64,000 bases of DNA. Origin: Seonamhaeicola algicola. GTDB taxonomy: Bacteria > Bacteroidota > Bacteroidia > Flavobacteriales > Flavobacteriaceae. The DNA is taken from positions 248,001-312,000 of the forward strand of contig NZ_VOSC01000005.1 in the NCBI RefSeq assembly GCF_007997385.1, given 5' to 3'. The position numbers were made by a program, and so were the translations under genes. Positions 26,615 to 34,583 of this stretch are shown piece after piece. The notes under the pieces were generated by a model. The model had not been told where the DNA came from and ran no database searches. It saw nothing but the letters and a program-made list of their open reading frames with translations. Within the stretch, counting starts at the first letter, position 1, and each line of letters begins with the position of its first letter.

Positions 26615-26616
26615 AA

Positions 26617-26647
26617 AACAGTAAGAATAGTAAGAAACCTTACTGTT
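26617..26647 (+). terminator. Stem-loop after the int operon
   Basis: Perfect 9-bp stem AACAGTAAG/CTTACTGTT with a 13-nt loop starts 2 nt after the stop codon. There is no strong T-tract, so termination is tentative. Confidence 0.4.
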
Positions 26648-26726
26648 GTCTTACCCTTGTTTTACACTCTTACTAAAATCGAGAAGCCAATTTTGAACCT
26701 TTGTCCTGTTCTTGAAAACCAAGAAT

Positions 26727-26744
26727 GACATTTGGCCAGATGTC
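26727..26744. promoter_or_regulatory. Palindrome upstream of HTH gene
   Basis: GACAT-TTGGCCAG-ATGTC: 5-bp outer arms around a GGCC centre, 30 nt before the HTH gene at 26775. A candidate operator for one of the adjacent HTH proteins. Confidence 0.35.
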
Positions 26745-26774
26745 CATTTACTATAAACTAAAATTTTATTAGTT

Positions 26775-27074
26775 ATGGACGAAATATTAGAACGTCTCAA
26801 AATTATTGAACAGCACGTTTTAGACAGAAACATTATTGTAAAAAACGTATTGAGCTTCAACGAAGCGTGTAAGTTTTTGGAATTATCACAATCCCATTTA
26901 TACAAACTTACAAGTACAGGAACCATTCCACATTATAAACCGAATGGAAAGAAAATTTATTTTAACAGAGTCGAATTAGAAGAATGGTTATTAAGTAACC
27001 GTGTTGATTCACAAGATGAAATCGAACAGCAAGCTGCCGATTACCTAATTAAGAAAGGAGCGGTGAAGTTATGA
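26775..27074 (+). CDS. HTH_17 excisionase-family protein (first of pair)
   Basis: 99 residues. Short N-terminal coiled-coil-like helix (ILERLKIIEQHVL), then VLSFNEACKFLELSQSHLYKLTSTGTIPHYKPNGKKIYFNRVELEEWL, a clear HTH_17/excisionase domain. Such genes precede the replication module in many Bacteroidetes integrative elements. Overlaps the next HTH gene by 4 nt. Confidence 0.8.
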   Translation: MDEILERLKIIEQHVLDRNIIVKNVLSFNEACKFLELSQSHLYKLTSTGTIPHYKPNGKKIYFNRVELEEWLLSNRVDSQDEIEQQAADYLIKKGAVKL

Positions 27075-27367
27075 CTGAAATAATCGATTTAATCTTGGCA
27101 CTCTCGCAAGATATCAAGGACTTAAAAGCACGTATCGAATTGTTGCGACAATCGAGAGCAGAAGTATTAAAGGATACGTGGATAGACAATCAAGATGTAT
27201 TGCAGACTTTACATATTAGTAAGCGTACGTTGCAAACTTTAAGAACCAATGGCACTTTGCCTTACAGCAAAGTAAAAGGTAAATTTTACTATAGAGTTGC
27301 TGACATAGAGCAATTGCTTCAAGATAACTACTACAACCATAATTTCAAGCAAGATGGAAATAAGTAG
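27071..27367 (+). CDS. HTH_17 family protein (second of pair)
   Basis: 98 residues. Leading helix (IIDLILALSQDIKDLKARIELL), then TWIDNQDVLQTLHISKRTLQTLRTNGTLPYSKVKGKFYYRVADIEQLL. Same domain layout as the preceding gene, so probably an old duplication. ATGA overlap with the first gene and 14-nt overlap with the next show one operon. Confidence 0.8.
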   Translation: MTEIIDLILALSQDIKDLKARIELLRQSRAEVLKDTWIDNQDVLQTLHISKRTLQTLRTNGTLPYSKVKGKFYYRVADIEQLLQDNYYNHNFKQDGNK

Positions 27368-28262
27368 AGAAGCAATTTTAGACAAAACACATTATGGCTT
27401 AAAGATTTATGCCTATGTGTTAAGACAGTATTATCCTGATACAACAGTCCTTTCCGTAAAAGGAAGGGACTGCGGGATAACTCGTAACCCATTTAATGGT
27501 GGAAAAGAAACTTTACGGATTCATATTGATGGAGTGATTGCAACCCATAGAGATACCGAACTAAAAACCTTTAACGGTGATGTATTTGAATTTGCCAAAT
27601 ATCATTTTAAAACTATTGATGAAGCTGATTTATTGCAGAAAATAAATGAAGCAGTACATCTGAATTTAGAAATCAAAGAAAATGACGAGTTAGAATGGTT
27701 AAACGAACCAGACGATACCTGGTATGCTTACTGTAGCTTTTTCAAAGCACCTGTTCGTAATGTATTTCCTGCGGAAACATTGCGACTGCATCAAATATTT
27801 GCATTAATCACAAGTGATAAATACAAAAGGATTACTGAAGAATTAAGAGCAATTACCAATGTAAAAGAAGCACGTAAATTCAAAGCAAATCGCTTTGATT
27901 ACGTAACACTTTCAGGAACATTTGAAAAACGAAGTGATAACAATTTGCTAAAGCATTCTAATCTATTAACGATTGATTTTGACCATTTAGAGAATTTACA
28001 AGAGTTAAGAACACAACTCTTAAATGATGAATATTTTGAAACCGAAATGCTATTCATATCACCATCTGGTGATGGTTTAAAATGGATTATTAGAATAGAT
28101 GTTTCAGAAGTATCACATTCAGAATATTTCACAGCAGTAGCAAATTACATTAAACACAATTATAACATTGAGGTTGACCAGTCAGGTAAAGACGTTTCCA
28201 GAGCGTGTTTTTTACCATATGACCCAACAGCCTTTCTACATAAAAGACATCAAGCATTATGA
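27354..28262 (+). CDS. VirE_N / BT4734-like primase-associated protein
   Basis: 302 residues. The region LLTIDFDHLENLQELRTQLLNDEY...LFISPSGDGLKWIIRIDVSEVSHSEYFTAVANYI...VDQSGKDVSRACFLPYDP is the BT4734-like/VirE N-terminal domain, related to primase-polymerase folds, with acidic residues in DFDH as likely metal ligands. Its stop overlaps the next start (ATGA). With the PriCT-2/DUF3987 protein it probably forms a primase-helicase for element replication after excision. Confidence 0.75.
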   Translation: MEISREAILDKTHYGLKIYAYVLRQYYPDTTVLSVKGRDCGITRNPFNGGKETLRIHIDGVIATHRDTELKTFNGDVFEFAKYHFKTIDEADLLQKINEAVHLNLEIKENDELEWLNEPDDTWYAYCSFFKAPVRNVFPAETLRLHQIFALITSDKYKRITEELRAITNVKEARKFKANRFDYVTLSGTFEKRSDNNLLKHSNLLTIDFDHLENLQELRTQLLNDEYFETEMLFISPSGDGLKWIIRIDVSEVSHSEYFTAVANYIKHNYNIEVDQSGKDVSRACFLPYDPTAFLHKRHQAL

Positions 28263-30010
28263 CAAAAATATTTAACCCAAAAGATTGGTTAGAAGTTCCT
28301 AAAGAGCAACCTCAACCAAAAAGCAACACGGCAACAACTAATGTTGTTGCTGTTGCTGATAACGACATTGAATCCTACATTTCAGCAATCGAGCAATCAG
28401 GTTTGGACATAACAGGAAACTATGCAACTTGGAGAGATTTAGGTTTTGCTTTAGCTGAAGAATATGGAGAAACAGGAAGAGATTATTTCCACCGAATAAG
28501 CAAAAACTATGCGGGCTATGATTCAAAAGAATGTGATGAACAATTCAACAAATGCTTAAATGCAAAAGGACACGGAATTACTATTGCTACCTTTTACCAT
28601 AACGCACATCAATCAGGTATCAAACCGACCAAACAACAGTACAACAACGAAGTTGCAACAAACGTTGCAACTATTGTTGATACACCCAACCAAGCAATGC
28701 CAACAATACCGGATGAGGTATTTAATACCTTACCGCAGTTTTTACAACAAGTTGTAAATCCAGCGAGCAGTCAAGAGGAAAAGGACATTTTGTTGTTAGG
28801 AGCTTTAACGGCTTTTAGTGCCTGCTTTCCTAAACTCTTTGGTATCTACGACCAACGTAAGGTGTTTGCTAATTTATATCTTTTTGTAACTGCACCTGCA
28901 TCTGCAGGTAAAGGCAGGCTTAATCAAATTAAAAATTTGGTAGAACCTGTTCACAAGTTAAAACGTGAGCAAGCCAAAGTTCTAAAGCAACAATTTAATA
29001 CAGAAATGGCAACTTATAATATGAACAAGGGTAAAGATGAAAACTTGGAAAAACCAAGTAAACCACCAGAAAGAATGCTGTTTATTCCTGCCAACAATAG
29101 TGTAACAGGCGTATATCAATTAATTTCTGATAATAAAGGCAGAGGGTTAATTTTTGAAACCGAAGGCGATACGTTAGCACAAGCCTTTAAAAGCGATTAT
29201 GGTAATTATTCCGATGGTTTTCGTAAAGCCTTTCATCACGAAACTATAAGCTATTATCGCAGAACAGATAGAGAATATGTAGATATTGAGAAACCGTGTT
29301 TGTCAACAGTATTATCAGGCACACCTAAACAAGTGGCAACCTTAATACCCAACGCAGAAAATGGTTTGTTTAGTCGTTTTATGTTTTACTATATGAATAT
29401 AAAACCAACTTGGAAAAACGTGTTTCAAAATAGCAATAAAGTAGGTTTAGATGATTACTATAACCAATTAGGTAGTGAGTTTTTAGAATTGTACAAAACG
29501 CTAAAAAACAATCCAGAGATTGAAATACGATTAACCACAACTCAACAACAGCAATTCAATACCTTTTTTGAATCCTTACAGACCAAATACATCAACCTAC
29601 AACCTGAAGAGTACATCGCAACAATAAGGCGATTAGGCTTAATTGCGTTTAGGATAATGATGCTATTCACAGCATTCCGAATTATGGAAGATGGTGATGT
29701 AAATGCAACTAAAGAATGTGAGGATGTAGATTTTGAAAACGCATTAACCATAATTTCAATTTTAGTAAAACACAGTAGTAAAGTATTTAACGGCTTACCA
29801 ATAGAGAAAAAAGTAACAAAACGTTTAAATAGAAAAGAACGCTTTTTAGAAAGTTTACCAAAGCAATTTATCAGGCAAGATTATTTAGATTTAGCCGCAA
29901 AACAGAGCATCCCACATAAAACCGCAGAAGGCTATATTACCAAATTTGTAGAAGCAGGTTTAATACATAGAGAAGCGCACAACAACTATTCAAATCCTGC
30001 AAAGACATAG
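28259..30010 (+). CDS. PriCT-2 / DUF3987 primase-helicase-like protein
   Basis: 583 residues. Residues about 35-115 (NYATWRDLGFALAEEYGETGRDYFHRIS...YDSKECDEQFNKCL) are a PriCT-2 domain. From about 145 to 520 it resembles DUF3987, with APASAGKGRLNQI in the position of a Walker A motif and FETEGDTLAQAF nearby as the acidic strand. The split between this and the preceding protein mirrors fused primase-helicases in other elements. Role inferred: element DNA replication. Confidence 0.75.
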   Translation: MTKIFNPKDWLEVPKEQPQPKSNTATTNVVAVADNDIESYISAIEQSGLDITGNYATWRDLGFALAEEYGETGRDYFHRISKNYAGYDSKECDEQFNKCLNAKGHGITIATFYHNAHQSGIKPTKQQYNNEVATNVATIVDTPNQAMPTIPDEVFNTLPQFLQQVVNPASSQEEKDILLLGALTAFSACFPKLFGIYDQRKVFANLYLFVTAPASAGKGRLNQIKNLVEPVHKLKREQAKVLKQQFNTEMATYNMNKGKDENLEKPSKPPERMLFIPANNSVTGVYQLISDNKGRGLIFETEGDTLAQAFKSDYGNYSDGFRKAFHHETISYYRRTDREYVDIEKPCLSTVLSGTPKQVATLIPNAENGLFSRFMFYYMNIKPTWKNVFQNSNKVGLDDYYNQLGSEFLELYKTLKNNPEIEIRLTTTQQQQFNTFFESLQTKYINLQPEEYIATIRRLGLIAFRIMMLFTAFRIMEDGDVNATKECEDVDFENALTIISILVKHSSKVFNGLPIEKKVTKRLNRKERFLESLPKQFIRQDYLDLAAKQSIPHKTAEGYITKFVEAGLIHREAHNNYSNPAKT

Positions 30011-30066
30011 TTAAGGATTTTGAGGATTTAAGGATAAAATTGATAGGGCTTCCTTAAATCCTTAAC
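30010..30066 (+). terminator. Nested inverted repeats, candidate terminator
   Basis: Outer arms GTTAAGGATTT/AAATCCTTAAC (30010-30020/30056-30066) and a second perfect pairing GATTTAAGGA/TCCTTAAATC (30025-30034/30051-30060) overlap on the right arm and so are mutually exclusive. No T-run follows directly. It separates the replication genes from the defence-like operon. Confidence 0.4.
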
Positions 30067-30131
30067 TTCCTCATTACCTTGTTGATAACTGTTAATATCT
30101 TTTTCTTACTTCTTTCTTTCCTTTTCTTAAA

Positions 30132-30155
30132 TTAGACAAAATTTGACAAGTCTAA
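30132..30155. promoter_or_regulatory. TTAGAC-N12-GTCTAA operator candidate
   Basis: Inverted repeat TTAGAC/GTCTAA 11 nt before the XRE start. It also contains a direct repeat TTAGACAAA/TTTGACAAG. Such dyads upstream of XRE genes are usually autoregulatory operators. Confidence 0.45.
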
Positions 30156-30166
30156 ATAATTCTATT

Positions 30167-30487
30167 ATGGAGTTTGGAGAGTATATACGCTCATTGCGTG
30201 AAAAACGCAATTTGCTATTAAGAGAAATGGCTGCAAACCTAAATATGGACGTTGCTTATTTAAGTAAAATAGAACGAGGAAATCGTATGGCAAGACGCGA
30301 ACAAGTAGTCGCATTTGCCAAAACATTAAAAGAAGACGAGAACGAATTAATTAAGCTATGGATGTCGGAACAAATTGTACTAATGCTAAAAAATGAAAAA
30401 GAGCGTACGGAAATCCTCAAAATAGCTGAAGAAAAAATTAGTAAGATTGATGAATTAAGTTTACTGAACATAGATGTAACATTTTGA
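30167..30487 (+). CDS. XRE-family transcriptional regulator
   Basis: 106 residues from ATG 30167; the frame runs back to 30143 but that start would lie inside the operator-like dyad. HTH_3 domain at about 3-58: YIRSLREKRNLLLREMAANLNMDVAYLSKIERGNRMARREQVVAFAKTL. A C-terminal helical part follows (about 75-100). Its stop overlaps the TTG start of the next gene, so it is the first gene of the putative defence operon and probably controls it. Confidence 0.9.
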   Translation: MEFGEYIRSLREKRNLLLREMAANLNMDVAYLSKIERGNRMARREQVVAFAKTLKEDENELIKLWMSEQIVLMLKNEKERTEILKIAEEKISKIDELSLLNIDVTF

Positions 30488-31032
30488 AAAAAACTAAAAA
30501 ACAAATAAAGGCTTGGGATGACTATCGACTATCATTACTGTTAGAGAAGAGTAAAAGTGATGACCATTTCGAGAAATACATTACAATAATTGCGTCTGGC
30601 GCTTTAGGTCTTACTATTACATTTATAGACAAAATAAGTCCTTTAGAAAACGCTATTTGTATTTGGATTATTTCTATTGGTTGGTTTCTGTTAACTACAA
30701 CATTATTTATCAATTTATTATCGCACTATATAGCAAGTAAAAATAATACTAAAGCAGTTCAAGATATTGATGATGAAAAAGAATATGATGAGATAGTTAG
30801 TGGCATAAATTCGAGAAATAAAAAAATGAACAGATTAAATTTAGCTTCAATTTACACTTTGGCTATAGGTCTATTCTGCATATTAATATATACATCAATA
30901 AACGCATACAATGGCAAAAAAAATCACATCACAACAGAAACCCAAGACGAATACAAAACAAAATCCTGCACAAAATCGGCAGAATCAAAAAGGCAGAACG
31001 ACACCATTACCAACATCTCAATTAAGCAATAA
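30484..31032 (+). CDS. 3-TM membrane protein, unknown
   Basis: 182 residues from a TTG start overlapping the XRE stop (TTGA). Cytosolic basic N-terminus (about 1-28), hydrophobic segments about 30-47, 53-78 and 118-141, acidic loop between the second and third (DIDDEKEYDE). The last 40 residues are polar, and their DNA is shared with the first microprotein gene in another frame. No family recognised. The layout recalls small membrane effectors of defence systems, but that is only analogy. Confidence 0.6.
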   Translation: MKKTKKQIKAWDDYRLSLLLEKSKSDDHFEKYITIIASGALGLTITFIDKISPLENAICIWIISIGWFLLTTTLFINLLSHYIASKNNTKAVQDIDDEKEYDEIVSGINSRNKKMNRLNLASIYTLAIGLFCILIYTSINAYNGKKNHITTETQDEYKTKSCTKSAESKRQNDTITNISIKQ

Positions 31033-31048
31033 GCCTAAAAAGAAATAA
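30911..31048 (+). CDS. Microprotein A, 45 aa, Lys/Gln-rich with GRTT and KPKKK
   Basis: ATG 30911, TAA 31046-31048. Product about 45 residues beginning MAKKITSQQ, then GRTTPLPTSQLS and ending NKPKKK. The first 122 nt overlap the 3' end of the 3-TM gene in another frame. Supported mainly by similarity to the two microproteins that follow directly: a GRTT motif about 18 residues from the C-terminus and a terminal KPKK. It ends 2 nt before microprotein B. Strongly basic, no hydrophobic segment. Function unknown. Confidence 0.55.
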   Translation: MAKKITSQQKPKTNTKQNPAQNRQNQKGRTTPLPTSQLSNKPKKK

Positions 31049-31050
31049 TT

Positions 31051-31179
31051 ATGAAAGACAAGGACAAAAATTTACCAAAATCAAACCCTAATACAATATG
31101 GGATAATGTAGGAGCTGGTAGAACAACTACAAAGCCACCTACTTTTTTAAAACCAAAAGACTCAAAACCTAAAAAATAG
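31051..31179 (+). CDS. Microprotein B, 42 aa, GRTTTKP...LKPKDSKPKK
   Basis: ATG 31051, TAG 31177-31179; 42 residues starting MKDKDKNLPK. The last 20 residues, GRTTTKPPTFLKPKDSKPKK, are 17/20 identical to microprotein C. Codons for the shared residues differ mostly at silent positions, including a TCA/AGC serine switch and a TTA/CTT leucine switch, so the protein sequence is conserved, not just the DNA. Two nt after A, 5 nt before C. Function unknown. Confidence 0.7.
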   Translation: MKDKDKNLPKSNPNTIWDNVGAGRTTTKPPTFLKPKDSKPKK

Positions 31180-31184
31180 ACGCT

Positions 31185-31298
31185 ATGGCAAAACAGAAAA
31201 ATTCAAGTAAATCGAAAAATGTCAAAATTGATTTAGGAAGAACTACCACTAAACCATCTAATTCGCTTAAACCAAAAGATAGCAAACCTAAAAAGTAG
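31185..31298 (+). CDS. Microprotein C, 37 aa, GRTTTKP...LKPKDSKPKK
   Basis: ATG 31185, TAG 31296-31298; 37 residues starting MAKQKNSSKS. It shares the 20-residue C-terminal tail with B and the MAK start with A. Very basic (about one third Lys/Arg) and predicted disordered. It ends 5 nt before the 2-TM protein gene, so it is inside the operon leading to the Argonaute. Confidence 0.7.
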   Translation: MAKQKNSSKSKNVKIDLGRTTTKPSNSLKPKDSKPKK

Positions 31299-31303
31299 TT
31301 ATT

Positions 31304-32371
31304 ATGGAATCGCTATCTCGCTATAAAAAAATAATCAAATGGGTGTTTTGGTTAACGTTAGCATTAATTGTATTTCTTACTTTTCAAGCTATATATGAAA
31401 CAGATAATTGGAAACTCTTTGATGTAGATTTCAATACAAGAGACCATATAATATCTGCCTATGGCTCATTAATTGGTGGAATATTAGCTTTCCTGTCAAT
31501 TCTTTTTGTGCTTTATCAAGTTTATGAACAGAGAGAGCAAATAATTATAGAAAGGCAAGATGCTGCTAACGATAAACAGCAAGATTTAAAAGACCGCTTG
31601 TTATTATTAACTAATTATCTGAAAACTTTAGAAAAGGACATTGTTAAGCACGGTGAAAGAATGGCGGTTTTTTATAAGTCAGAAAAAGATAAACCTTCAG
31701 CAATGAATACGATGTATTTCAATACTAATAAGAATTTTGAAAGAGTTATCGAAATGGATATTTTATCTAATTTCAAGGTTTTTCAAGCATTTTTTAGTGA
31801 AGATGCAGAAGATTGGCAAAAGCAATTCGTTAACCTTTATGAAATATCAGATTTTTACAATGAAGCGTTTAAAGATTTAAAGAAAAAATATACGTTTCAT
31901 ATTGAAGATAAGGTGTCAAAACAAAAACAAATTGCTGCTGATATGATGGAACTACTAAACGCTAACGCAAGATTGGTAGATGATTATAGAATAAAATTTG
32001 GTCCACAAGATTATTTATCACATCCTTGGTCAAGTCTAATTAACGAGTATAATCCGGCACATTATGGTTATTTACAGGAAATCCAAGATGCTGGTGAAGT
32101 CCCAGATTTTAGACATATTTCAGATAATCTTTTATTACCATTTATTAAAAATGCAATGGATATTAGAAGAGATGTAGGTTATGATGATTTAGGAAGTCGC
32201 GATATAATAGAATTAGCTTCTACAATAAGAAAGAAAATTTGGGATGTTGAGGTTTATAGTTTACAATACGCAGGTGATATTGAAAAACAATTTAATAATT
32301 ATTTCAGTCCTGATAATGATAGTATAAATGAGCTTAAAGAAATAAAAGCAAAAATTGACGCTAAACTTTAA
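31304..32371 (+). CDS. 2-TM coiled-coil protein, abortive-infection-like
   Basis: 355 residues. TM1 about 13-30, TM2 about 50-70 (GSLIGGILAFLSILFVLYQVY), directly followed by a charged coiled coil (EQREQIIIERQDAANDKQQDLKDR) and a helical cytosolic domain to the end. The N-terminal layout (short loop, GSLIGG-type TM2, QRE coiled coil) matches what I remember of putative phage abortive-infection proteins (PF16872). It lies 37 nt before the Argonaute gene. A catalytically dead pAgo needs a partner effector, and a membrane-damaging protein would fit; this is inference. Confidence 0.6.
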   Translation: MESLSRYKKIIKWVFWLTLALIVFLTFQAIYETDNWKLFDVDFNTRDHIISAYGSLIGGILAFLSILFVLYQVYEQREQIIIERQDAANDKQQDLKDRLLLLTNYLKTLEKDIVKHGERMAVFYKSEKDKPSAMNTMYFNTNKNFERVIEMDILSNFKVFQAFFSEDAEDWQKQFVNLYEISDFYNEAFKDLKKKYTFHIEDKVSKQKQIAADMMELLNANARLVDDYRIKFGPQDYLSHPWSSLINEYNPAHYGYLQEIQDAGEVPDFRHISDNLLLPFIKNAMDIRRDVGYDDLGSRDIIELASTIRKKIWDVEVYSLQYAGDIEKQFNNYFSPDNDSINELKEIKAKIDAKL

Positions 32372-32408
32372 TATATAAGAACATTTTATGTAGAAAATTA
32401 TAATACCA

Positions 32409-34520
32409 ATGCAAGAACACCTCAAAACGAACATACTTAACTTTAAATGGCCTAATAGTGCGCCTACCATTTATTTAACTATAGAAGATATTGAAGGTAG
32501 TCATCCTATACATAAATCTAAATTTTCAAGGCAGATTAAAGAGGTGTTTCCAGATGCAGACTTATCTAACACAGACCAAATATTTACAACATTTACAACA
32601 GAAGTACCAGATGCATCAAGTATTAAACTCAATTTAGTAGATGGTAGAGAATTAAGAATATATAAGCAATACCTTAAACACCAATTAAGAAACTATTTTA
32701 AAGCAAAAGACTATGTAGTTGTAAAAAACTTTGTTGGTGATGTGCAAGTGTGGATGCCTTCTCTTAAAGGGAATACAGAACATTATAATTTATATTACAA
32801 GTTTTCATTTAAAATACAATTTGCAAAATTAACCGACTTACCAGAACTTATTGTATCGTATGATGGCACATCAAAAGTCCTTACAACGTCGGTTAAGGAT
32901 ATAGAGGATTCAGAGTTAATAAGGCGTTGTGTATATGGTCAAAAAACGTTCAATTACCAAATGGACCTCGACACAGAGGAAAAACAAGAATTTTACAATG
33001 CTATTCAGTTTGACCAAGCATTCCCAATTTTTAGTTTACCATTAGCACGAGCATTAGATATACCTATTGAAGAACCAGTAAGACCAGCCAACAAATACCA
33101 AAAGTATATAGCACTTATTTCCAAATTTGCAGAAAAATATTTGTTTACAGAAGAATTTAAAGCCTTATTTCCTTTTAAGGAAGATGCTTTTATAGATGTT
33201 CCTGGTAACCGAATAAACCATATAAATCCTAACTTGGGTTTATTAGAGTTTGGTAAAGACCAATATGGTAATAAGAAAACCCATCTTGTGCCTAAAAAGG
33301 CAATGAATATCCTAAATCCTTACAGACGGCCAAACAATCAAAATATCAAGATTTTTTTCATTTGCCATACCTCACATAAAGATTCTGTGTTGTCTTTCTA
33401 TCAAAATCTAAAAGAAGGTGTAAATACCGCAAAAAACTATTATAAAGGATTGGAAGCCTATGTAAATATCAAGGCTACAGCTTCAAAAGAACACTTTATT
33501 GAATTCACAAATGAAAACGACCCAATTCCAGAAATCGTTCAAAAACTCGAAAGTTTAACGTTTGACCACGACAATATAAAGTATGCAGCATTTTACATCA
33601 GTCCTTTCGATAAATTTACACCACATCCAGACGATAGGGAAATTTACATCCACATTAAAGAATTGTTTTTAAATGAAGGCATTGTAACCCAAGTAGTGGA
33701 TTACGAAAAAATGATTGTAAACATCCAAGACCAATACAATTTTCAGTTTTCATTACAAAATATGGCATTAGCTATTCACGCCAAATTAGGCGGAGCACCT
33801 TGGAAGCTGGCAGTAACCGATAAGAAAGAATTGGTTATAGGTGTAGGAGCATTTACCAATCAAGGCGAAAACAGAAGGTATATAGCAAGTGCTTTTAGTT
33901 TTCAAAATAATGGATTATTCAGAAATTTTGAATACTTCAACCAAAACGAAACAGAACTATTAGCAGGCAGCATATTAAAGGCAATTAGAGATTTTACGTC
34001 CGTAAGTCAAGCAGATAAAGTAGTCATTCATTTTTATAAAGAAATGAGCTATGAAGAACTAAAACCAATTATTGATGGGATGAACAAACTAAAATTAGGA
34101 GTGCCTTTATATATTTTGAATATCAATAAAACCGAAGCAGAAGACATGATTGCTTACGATGTAAATTGGGGAGATAAATTAATGCCCGTAAGTGGTACAT
34201 ACATTCGTATAGGTTTAAATAAATTTTTACTTTTCAATAATGCACGCTATCCAAACGACCGTTTTTATTCTGATACAGACGGTTATCCATTTCCAATAAA
34301 GATAAAAATAAGCAGTCCAGATGAAGATGCTTTTGAAGATGCAGACGTGGTTTTAGAGTTATTAACACAGGTATATCAATTTAGCAGATTGTATTGGAAA
34401 TCACTTCGACAACAAAATGTACCTATTACCATAAAATACCCAGAAATGGTAGCACAAATAGCACCACGATTTAATAATGGTGTTCCAGACGATGCTAAAG
34501 ATGCTCTATGGTTTTTGTAA
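32409..34520 (+). CDS. Prokaryotic Argonaute, PIWI catalytic residues missing
   Basis: 703 residues. The N-terminal ~310 residues look like N/L1/L2-type (APAZ-related) domains without an obvious PAZ. MID about 315-465, beginning NIKIFFICHTSHKDSV and ending in the diagnostic KLGGAPWKL (about 459-467), whose Lys contacts the guide 5' phosphate. PIWI follows. The first catalytic Asp position reads VIGVGAF (Gly), the second region reads VVIHFYKEM instead of HRDG, and the final position reads IKYPEMVA. LLFNNARY is typical of inactive short or long-B pAgos. It likely binds guide-target nucleic acid and signals to an effector encoded beside it. Confidence 0.85.
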   Translation: MQEHLKTNILNFKWPNSAPTIYLTIEDIEGSHPIHKSKFSRQIKEVFPDADLSNTDQIFTTFTTEVPDASSIKLNLVDGRELRIYKQYLKHQLRNYFKAKDYVVVKNFVGDVQVWMPSLKGNTEHYNLYYKFSFKIQFAKLTDLPELIVSYDGTSKVLTTSVKDIEDSELIRRCVYGQKTFNYQMDLDTEEKQEFYNAIQFDQAFPIFSLPLARALDIPIEEPVRPANKYQKYIALISKFAEKYLFTEEFKALFPFKEDAFIDVPGNRINHINPNLGLLEFGKDQYGNKKTHLVPKKAMNILNPYRRPNNQNIKIFFICHTSHKDSVLSFYQNLKEGVNTAKNYYKGLEAYVNIKATASKEHFIEFTNENDPIPEIVQKLESLTFDHDNIKYAAFYISPFDKFTPHPDDREIYIHIKELFLNEGIVTQVVDYEKMIVNIQDQYNFQFSLQNMALAIHAKLGGAPWKLAVTDKKELVIGVGAFTNQGENRRYIASAFSFQNNGLFRNFEYFNQNETELLAGSILKAIRDFTSVSQADKVVIHFYKEMSYEELKPIIDGMNKLKLGVPLYILNINKTEAEDMIAYDVNWGDKLMPVSGTYIRIGLNKFLLFNNARYPNDRFYSDTDGYPFPIKIKISSPDEDAFEDADVVLELLTQVYQFSRLYWKSLRQQNVPITIKYPEMVAQIAPRFNNGVPDDAKDALWFL

Positions 34521-34545
34521 TTTACCAATCAATTTATTTGCAACA

Positions 34546-34573
34546 CCATTGCATTCAATAATTTGTATATTTG
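34546..34573 (+). promoter_or_regulatory. Promoter with CCATTGCA element upstream of metal cargo
   Basis: TATATTTG (34566-34573) is a TAnnTTTG -7 box 10 nt before the HYC_CC_PP start. CCATTGCA (34546-34553) lies near the -33 position. The same CCATTGCA with nearly the same spacing precedes merTP (41069-41076), so it may be a shared operator, for example of the element's Fur-family protein. Confidence 0.4.
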
Positions 34574-34583
34574 TATAAATTAT

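Noticed and set aside
28560-28757. 65-codon plus-strand ORF inside the PriCT-2/DUF3987 gene
   Set aside because: Out-of-frame shadow of a well-supported gene, rich in low-complexity residues.
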